In this document: in pieces, positions 56,316-64,000 of the stretch
How positions within the stretch are numbered: position 1 is the stretch's first letter
Layout of the letters: each line of letters starts with the position of its first letter
Source of the DNA: Chaetoderma sp. LZ-2023a
Taxonomy: Eukaryota; Mollusca; Caudofoveata; Chaetodermatida; Chaetodermatidae
Direction of reading: 5' to 3'
Length of the DNA: 64,000 nucleotides
Assembly (NCBI GenBank): GCA_034401795.1
Contig: CM067359.1
Span: 149,075,568 to 149,139,567 of the forward strand
Notes under the pieces: generated by a model
Told to the model about the DNA's origin: nothing
The model's database searches: none
Seen by the model: the letters and a program-made list of their open reading frames with translations, nothing else
Translations under genes and position numbers: made by a program

Positions 56316-57030
56316 CTGGAAAACAAGCAAGAAGTATGATAAAAACAAGACAGCAACAGTTCACACTAAAATTAGTTTAAAACATTCAACACAATGCTTA
56401 TTAATAAATTGTAAATTTACCAAAGATACACAATTCAGACAGTTTCATTATGACCTTTGCCACTTTCGTGCCGGACACTATCCTCTGTGGCCGTCACTTG
56501 TTTTTGTGACTTCTCCGTTGTCCAAGTTCTGGTTTGTGTTGATTAGACATATTCATGCTACCCATATTTATTAGATATTGTCTACATCAGGCTTTAGGTA
56601 TGGGACGCCTGTAGTGACTCGCTGACGCTTCATGAGGTGCGTGATAATTCTCGGCACTATGTCTATGTCAGAAGACTCCAGATCACTATATTGGATGTAG
56701 AATGGGCTTGGTCTCTGGGTCTACTCGCCTTGGAGTTTACGCTGCTGGAATTCATCGTCCTGAACTGTTTCCTTGTTTTGGTTTGCTCCATTGTACTTTA
56801 ACTGTCAGGGTATACATACAACAGTTATTCATTTGTCTCACGACCAGCTAAAGAAATTCTGAGATCAACCTCACATGATGCGGTTTCAAAATGGTAAAGA
56901 AAACTCGATTTTTCTGTTTAGGCTACTTATCCCATCTTGTCTTAACTTACCTCTTTAATGGTCAAGACTGCCAAAAACGGATTATGTAGTGGCCTTGAGG
57001 AAAGTCAATTTTTTCATCAAAGTCTATATG

Positions 57031-57106
57031 AATTTTTAAAATGTACCACTGGAATGACTGACTCGGTAACCGAGCTAGTCACTCCAGTGGTAAATTTTCA
57101 AAAATA
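57031..57106. repeat. Family B hairpin inside the transporter intron
   Basis: Arms AATTTTTAAAATGTACCACTGG and the complement with ACTGACTCGGTAACCGAGCTAGT in the middle. Confidence 0.6.
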
Positions 57107-57962
57107 GTCTTCTCTTAGCTAAGAAAAATAAATTTCTTGACCATTTTCATGGTCAAATCGGCCAAAAAACAGCACATGTAGTGTTCTTGAGCAATGTCTA
57201 TTTGCACGACGATAGAAAGTTACTTTTGTAAATTCTATTGTAAAAATTATTATTTTCTAAAAATATTTTGACCATTAGCCTCAGCCCTAATACCTCTCAA
57301 GACTTGCTACACCACACCCATCAGTACCGTAGACTAGCCAGGACCTGGAGGTGGCAGGAGAGTAGTAGGCAGGTGCCTTGAATCAATCACACGAAAGGTT
57401 GCGGTGCCTAATTCATGTTCATAACATTTAGAACTGTCTCGGTCCAAATCCTTAATAAGATAAGTTCTATTGTAACTTAGAACTGTTTCAAATTACAATG
57501 TTGTTAATGCTGGGAGATAATAAGTTGTTGTTTGGATATTCGTAGTCCGAGACTGCTCCGACTATGAACGCCGTTCTGACAGATAGTTGGATAGACTAAG
57601 GGCCTGGTTGGATCATCAGTCTATCGAAACAATACGTCACTGGGTCAGTTGAAATTCGGGCTGACTAAGAACAGAATATATGCTACTTTCTGGTTAGCAT
57701 ACTATTGTTGACGCAGTGGTGCCATTTAAAACATTTTAAACGAAACTAAGCATATTCCAAATTAAATTTACTCTGAAACCCACAAATATTAAATTATTCA
57801 TCTTTTTTCGTGAATCCGTCAGTAGATGAGTGTTACCTATTTGGTATACGGTGTGGAGTTGAATGGGGTATATGTTTGGGCGGGCTCTTTTTAGCCCGTC
57901 TTTAGCGCTTAATAGTCCGACACATTGTAGGAATTGTATGTCTTTACGATTTAATAAACATG

Positions 57963-58055
57963 CTGTTGAGTATTTTGAAACTAATTTGACTGGGCGCTGT
58001 TGCTGCCATAGGCAGCAACAGTGTCCAGTCAAATTAGTTTCAAAATATTTGGCAG
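57963..58055. repeat. Family A hairpin, well preserved
   Basis: CTGTTGAGTATTTTGAAACT is inverted at the right end. The centre TGTTGCTGCC ATA GGCAGCAACA is a perfect stem with a 3-nt loop. Confidence 0.75.
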
Positions 58056-58503
58056 CTAACCCGTATAGTTTTCTGGAAATTGATAGTCAGGGTGTTCAGA
58101 AATTGATCGATCCCAGTACGGACGAGATGTGAGTGGAGCTTAGACAGAGATGGGCGAGGCATGGCTAAAATTGTAGGCCTATTGGAAAATACTAGTTCTT
58201 GTATTACAGCATTCCCGCGACACCCTCGGAACGTACTAATTACGTCTGTCTGGAGTCAAGATGTCATTGAGAATTAACCCTCCGCCGTCGGGAAAATGGT
58301 ATTACAGGTAATCACATTATATTATCTAGATTGGATCTACAATTTCTGAAAAACATTTTGTGAATCTGATATTATTTCATGTCTTTTCTAAATTATATTT
58401 ATTCTGGTATTCAGGATCATAGTACATAATTTTCCCACCTAGTTTAACATTGTTATTATCCCCACGTTTTTCGAAGAAAAGTGGGGCTTATGTCGGGTAA
58501 CCC

Positions 58504-58694
<191 letters not shown>

Positions 58695-58715
58695 TCTATG
58701 CGGAAATCGATTGTA

Positions 58716-59460
58716 ACGCGTCTCCCCCGAAACCATTGGGCAGAATTCAACCAAATTTGCCATGTGTGTTACCCATATGAGTGCGGTGTGCAAGAGGCCA
58801 TTTACATTTGGCTCCGCCCCCGGGGGCGGGGAAGAGGTGAAAAGGTCAAATATTAACGTGCAGAAATTTATTGTAATGCATCTCCTCCGAAACCGTTGGA
58901 CAGAATTGAACCAAATTTGGTATATGAGTTACCCATATCAATGTGGAGTGTATGAGCACATTTACTTTTGGCCCCGCGCCTCCTCCGAAACCATGGGACG
59001 GAATTCAACCAAATTTGGTATGTGAGTTATCCATATCGATGTGGAGTGGATGAGCGCGCATTTACATTTGACCTCGCAAACCCCACCCACACCCACCCCT
59101 GGGTGGGTGATGGGTGTCAAAAGCTAAAGAAATTAATTGTAATGCAACTCAAAAACGATTGGATGGAATTCAACCAAATTTAGTATGTGAGTTACCCATA
59201 TCAATCTGAAGTGGATGAGCACATCTACATAGAGGGGTTGAGGATGGTCGGGGTGGGTTGGTGCGGGATGGGGGTCGAAAGGTCATGAAGTTGATTGCAA
59301 TGCAACTCCTCTGACACTGTTGGACGAAATACAACTAAATTTGGTATGCGCGTCACCCATACGACTATGGAGTGCGAAAGGACATTTGCATTTGGCTCCG
59401 TCCCCGGGGGTGGGTTGTGCTGGTGATGGGCGGTGGTGTTGTAAAAAGTTCAAAGCGGTG
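58716..59460. repeat. Intronic degenerate tandem repeat, about 5 units
   Basis: Units carry GAATTCAACCAAATTTGGTATGTGAGTTACCCATAT, each followed by a GTGGAGTG...CATTTACATTTGGC segment and a GC-rich spacer. Unit length varies. It directly follows the (GTGC)n run, suggesting that both belong to one repeat family. Confidence 0.7.
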
Positions 59461-59757
59461 AACGTGAGGATTTGGAATGACGCGTCATCGACCGAGTAAT
59501 CTAGTTGGATGATAGTTTGATGTATCTCATTGGTCGCTATATGTTGGTATTAATTCTTCAATGAGCCATGTTTCAGTTTCCCAACCTTTGTCATATGTAA
59601 TATTAAATAACCAGGATTGAAGTCAGTATGAAAGCTTGAACCCTTGAACTGGAAACAGCAAATTAAAACGTACCAAAGTTCCATGTTCACAAAAATGACT
59701 ACTGATTATATATGAGAACGAGTAACGCGCAGAAGCTTTTAGTTGCCGTTTACTCAC

Positions 59758-59885
59758 TGCGAGAAATCTGAATCCCGCTGCCAGGATGAAGTTACACGCC
59801 CAATGAAACATCAGTGAGATGCCCATAGCCGCTCCACGCGGACCCTGGCGAAACAACTCAGCTATCATAATGTAGGGGATTGGAC
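59758..59885 (-). CDS. Sugar transporter (SLC2A/GLUT-like), penultimate exon
   Basis: Acceptor TTATTAG precedes 59885 and donor GTGAGT follows 59758. The exon (128 nt) encodes PIPYIMIAELFRQGPRGAAM and HWACNFILAAGFRFLA: the intracellular PxxR-type loop and tenth/eleventh helices, in the place where GLUT proteins have GPIPW...AELF. It enters in phase 2 (the first base of the Gly codon is upstream) and leaves in phase 0, joining the last exon. Upstream exons lie beyond what I could recognise or outside the window. Confidence 0.85.
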
Positions 59886-60100
59886 CTAATAAACACAAAA
59901 CAGAAATATTAAAAAATTAAAATTAAGTCAGCGAGTAGGAGTGGTCTCAAAGGTGGCGGCATTCATGCAATCCCTAATTTAGTCGTCCACTCACTTGTTT
60001 CATTCAGTGTCGTATCCATTCATTTGATCGTTCGCCATGTTTTCTTTCATAACTGTGTTGCCCATCCATTCAACCATACATTATGCATCCGGCTATCTGT

Positions 60101-60160
60101 CTGTCCGTCCGTCCATCCATCCATCCATTCATCCATCCATCCATTCATCCATCCATCCAC
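60101..60160. repeat. (ATCC)n-rich microsatellite
   Basis: CCATCCAT units with TTC interruptions. A second short block is at 60241-60265. Confidence 0.9.
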
Positions 60161-60560
60161 CTGTTCGTTAGTTAATTTGCTCTCTCATTCCCTACACACA
60201 GCCACCCAATCAGCCCCCAGACCCAACCCCAGCCCCACTACCCATCCATCCATTCATCCATCTGTTCGTTAGTTCATTTGCTCTATCTATCTCCCCACTC
60301 CCCACCCCACCCCACCCCCCCCATCCCCATCACCCCCGCCCTAAATATTGCATTCTGTTTTATATGCGAGGGTTGAATGGGGCGATACAAGCCCAATCAC
60401 CTTGCCATCCCATCGATGTTGGTGTTCCCGAAACAATGAATGGATCCGATCTGCCACTCACGTCTATAACGCCATAATCAATTGTGTCACATGTAGGCTG
60501 ATATCATAATCATAATTGACAAGAAATATTCCGCCATGAAGCCGGAATAGTCCACCAAGC

Positions 60561-60675
60561 TGATTTACTATTTAATAAATATTCTGTTGATTATTTTGAA
60601 ACTAATTTGACTGGGAACTGTTGCTGCAACCAAGTCAAAATATGCAACAAAATGTTTATTAAATAGTAAATCAAT
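60561..60675. mobile_element. Family A MITE with AT-rich outer arms
   Basis: Outer arms TGATTTACTATTTAATAAA and TTTATTAAATAGTAAATCA are inverted copies enclosing an eroded family A hairpin. It differs from the TTAACCC-type ends in the left flank. Confidence 0.65.
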
Positions 60676-61929
60676 CAGCCATTCAATTCGTACGCTTGAC
60701 GGCCGTTTGCCTGTTCATGACGAATCTAGATACGTCATTAAATATGCATTATGATTGCGATATTAGCCTACCTGTGATGAGCTACATGATCAAATCACTC
60801 AATTGATCAACAAAATGTCAGACTAAATGATGTAGACTCCGTGTGCCATTATCGCCGTTATGAAACTCTCAATGACAATCACAACCCCAAAATAAAGCTA
60901 TATTTCATGACCTTGTATTTCTGAGTCATTATGATGGACTTTTGGAGTGCTAGTCCTTGATATGCTCAATGCCGAACATGTTACGTAAAGGTTTGGTACA
61001 TGGCTAAGACAATGGTGATCAGCTATGTTTTAGAACACTTGTTTCAAACTAAAACCCTCCTCTACTAGTACTTGTTCAATCCCTAATAAGAAGACTATAT
61101 GAGTTGACTACCAAATAAGAGGTCAAATGTTAAATGTGGTAGCATTATTAAATATGTCTGAGATAAATTTGTAATTTTGGTCCAATATTACGTGAATATG
61201 CTAGGATTTGGGCCAACATCGGGTAGATGTATTTGGCCCAAGATATGTGGTCAATGTTAGACCAATCAGCAGAAATATGTTGGGTCCTCCTAGCAAATGT
61301 TTGATAAACACAATCGTATTACATTTAATACGACCTCTCTCTGATCTGGAAATTATTCTGGATCCAGGATTTATATGTAATATTTTTTTTGCTACAGTGG
61401 AAATAACAGCTAAGCCTTTTATTGTTAGCTTCATTACAATAATGTTGCGAGACTATTAGCCATATGTGGATGCGTTCCAGAATCATGGCGCAAGTTCTAC
61501 TTGGGTTGGAATGTTGTCTAACCTTGAGTGGAAGGTTGGCATTCGGGGTATCGACGGAGTGTCTTCACCCTGGGCTTAATATGATAAGATATTAAACATC
61601 AACATCTTCACGAATAGTACAGCACAATAACTTTGATCGTTTCAACTGGTGGAGCATTGCGCAAATGTGGACGAGACCTCGCGCTTGGGGTAAGACCAAT
61701 CTCTCTTGATATTAGAATCAAAATATCATGAAGTTAAATGTCAAGGTTATTGAAAATGTTGATCGGATGTGACTCTGTATTCTCACGAGCTAGGTTTGAT
61801 AAAAGGCTTTATATTGTTATAGTTGCAATATAATATTACATAGATACTTATATACAATATGCATCTGTTAAGTGTTACCACTTTCGTTTATCATAATCTG
61901 CAATTTACATTTGCTTAGCAAACGTGGTG

Positions 61930-62826
61930 TTTAACAGGATGCTTGTACAACGCCAGGCCAATAGCAATGAAGATGAGCTACGACTAGTGAGACTACGTAC
62001 TGCACGCAGACACCAAGCTAAGAGTCCGAGTCAAGTCAGTGAAGTCTGTAGAGTTTGAGACATTAATCGGCTTCCCACAGGGAGATGGTCTATCGCCTGA
62101 GCTTTTCACCTCTTACCTTGCTACTGCATTGAAATCCGTGCGGGAAACTTCCACAAGACCAAATTCCCCAGTATTAATACTGGGTATGCCGCTTCCTAGA
62201 GATGGAATATGCCGACGATGTTGACTTCATAGACGAGGAAAAGAAACCCCATTGACGAACTTCTCCTGATAGCTGCAAGCAAACTAGAAATTGAGAATCT
62301 TTTTATGAATGAATCCAAAACATCACTGCTTTGCAGTACTGCTGCCATTGCTGCACGCTGCGTTATTGGGAACATACCTTTCCAGTCATTCTGGAATCTA
62401 TGGATTCGTAGATCAAAGATGTCCTTGATAGAAACACCTACGCACCATCACCGGACACCGATGGCCAGACAGCAAAATTTCCAATGATGCACTATACAAG
62501 ATGTGTAATACGCCGCCGGTGTCTGTAAAAGTCACCCAGCAAAGATTGTCCATGTTTGGCCATGTGCTAAGAATGCCAGAAGAGACACCAACAGAAAAGA
62601 GAACCTTGGAATTCGTTCTACTCGGAGACAGCAAATACAAAGCCAGAAGAGGACGCCATTGCATAAATCTGCTAGGCCTGCTACGAGGTGACCATAAAAC
62701 AGCAGAACTCGATATCCTCAAGTCAAGAATGGACTTGAGGAAGCTAAGGATTCGGATGAGGACATGCCATAGAGGGCAAAAGCTAAGAAGTACTGATTGC
62801 AGCTGTAGGATGTTTGTAATACTATA
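61930..62826 (+). pseudogene. Non-LTR retrotransposon RT remnant
   Basis: LIGFPQGDGLSPELFTSYLA (62039-62224 frame) is a typical LINE RT motif. EYADDVDFIDEEK is readable at about 62205-62245 in another frame. The C-terminal part VTQQRLSMFGHVLRMPEETP is at 62501-62827. Plus strand, frameshifted, both ends truncated. Confidence 0.75.
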
Positions 62827-63050
62827 GCCGCAGAATACAGTAACCATACAAAGGGATGCTAATCTCAACTAAAATATTATATTGCAGCGACAGGTTATGG
62901 CTTATACATTCCATATTATTCACATCCCTGCTTTGTAATATCGGGTAAATGTTGAACCGCGAGCGCCATCTATTTGTCTCCGCAAGCGATGGTGTGTGAT
63001 GTCATGTAAGTGCGAATGCATTACATTCTTTATTATGTAATACTTATCTT

Positions 63051-63139
63051 GTTGAATATGTTGAAACTAATTTGACTGGAAGTTGTTGCTGTCGTTGGCA
63101 GCAACAACTTCCAGTAGAATTTGTTTCAAAATATTCAAC
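63051..63139. repeat. Family A hairpin, near perfect
   Basis: GTTGAATATGTTGAAACTAA and its complement enclose TTGTTGCTGTC GTT GGCAGCAACAA. Confidence 0.7.
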
Positions 63140-63445
63140 TGGTTACCTGTATGATTGCTTTTATACCACATTCAAACTATATCTGGCACCTCTATGACTG
63201 AGCGTATACTTATGCAGACACGCTCTGTATTTTCTGATTGGTTGAAAAGTACATTGTGACAGCCATGACAGGCTGTAGAAATGTATCAACATTTAACTAC
63301 CAGTCCCGAATATCCTTCGATGTCGGCATGATAAAAGGCAAAAGTGTCAGGAATGGATTATGGGTGGCAAATTCTATCTCCTGAATGGTTAGTATAAGAT
63401 AAGGTGAGATTTCCCTTTAGTTCCTTGCAACATATTATATTTGTA

Positions 63446-63505
<60 letters not shown>
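63446..63505. repeat. (ATT)n microsatellite
   Basis: About 20 units. Confidence 0.95.
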
Positions 63506-63725
63506 TAAACCATTACCTACCACCACTCACCTAGACCCATAGCAAAGCCGATAACATAGGTATGCAAGCATATAATGCATATATATGCAAGCCAATGCGC
63601 CTGAGACTACAATTACGAAAAGAATACAATACAATTTTAGAAAATGTATGCACCAAAATAGATTTATAGTAGTAGAATGGATGCCACCATTTTCTTGGGC
63701 CTAGTTACCCAGAATTGCCTACTAC

Positions 63726-63726
<1 letters not shown>

Positions 63727-63786
<60 letters not shown>
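63727..63786. repeat. (CTG)n microsatellite
   Basis: About 20 CTG units. The ORF over it encodes a poly-Leu run and is not considered a gene. Confidence 0.95.
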
Positions 63787-64000
63787 ACTATCTGTTGCTA
63801 CTGCTACTGCTACTATACAAAATAAAGATGAGTATCAGACACAGCCCCAATTATTTTGTTATTATCTAAACGGAAACCTAAACTTCGGGCGAGTAAACGT
63901 TGTTTTATTACAATACTAGATACAACTCATTTGCACCGGGTAATTTTATTGGGCAATAACTCCGAGAAGATTCAAGTCATCGTTAATAAGGGGAGACGAC

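Noticed and set aside
61201-61459. Overlapping ORFs on both strands near 61.3 kb
   Set aside because: No motif; sequence only weakly self-complementary, no MITE ends seen.
63677-63919. ORF with a poly-Leu run resembling a signal peptide
   Set aside because: Produced by the (CTG)n microsatellite; no further protein-like sequence.

Overview
This window comes from a metazoan nuclear genome, probably a marine invertebrate. The evidence is GT-AG introns around two exons of an SLC2A-type sugar transporter, together with animal-type transposons: a Polinton/Maverick, Gypsy LTR elements with a CCHC Gag, LINEs and TTAA-flanked MITEs. I cannot name the species. Most of the 64 kb is nested mobile DNA. 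No rRNA, tRNA or CRISPR array was recognised.

Layout. 1-9.5 kb is AT-rich non-coding DNA with more than a dozen short palindromic MITEs (two families, A and B; complete copies begin CCCT, end AGGG and sit between TTAA sites). 9.5-42.05 kb is a minus-strand Gypsy retrotransposon (Gypsy-1). Its 3' LTR is 9505-11260 and its 5' LTR 40037-42046. Gag lies at about 38.6-36.9 kb, protease/RT/RNase H/integrase at 36.3-32.95 kb, and a zinc-finger-like ORF sits in the env position at 12.3-13.5 kb. A 16.5-kb Polinton (14104-30616) is inserted inside it. 42.05-51.9 kb holds a second, truncated relative (Gypsy-2), also on the minus strand and itself interrupted by a minus-strand LINE (about 45.2-48.35 kb). 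52-56 kb is unrecognised AT-rich sequence. 56.07-59.89 kb carries the last two coding exons of the sugar transporter (minus strand). The last 4 kb hold microsatellites, MITEs and a LINE remnant.

The Polinton carries a protein-primed family B DNA polymerase with N-terminal accessory domains, a retroviral-type integrase with a D,D-35-E triad, a packaging-type ATPase and about a dozen small or virion-type genes on both strands. Many genes are broken (in-frame stops in the polymerase, a putative capsid-type gene and small ORFs; several frameshifts), so this copy is decaying or carries assembly errors. Each terminal repeat (about 280-296 bp) is itself a foldback with about 72-bp arms. A 67-bp satellite lies just inside both ends: about 3 units left and about 18 right.

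The most interesting signal is an expression code inside the Polinton. Eleven gene starts on both strands have a TTTAA box whose first base lies 20-25 nt upstream of the ATG, usually followed by a TATA/ATAG-like patch. Two boxes are palindromes shared by divergent gene pairs. Three genes that lack the box (the ORF at 16035, the ATPase and the integrase) each start inside the 3' end of an upstream ORF that has one: a 4-nt ATGA overlap once, and a 23-nt overlap twice. This suggests box-driven units with translationally coupled second genes. It is an inference from sequence only.
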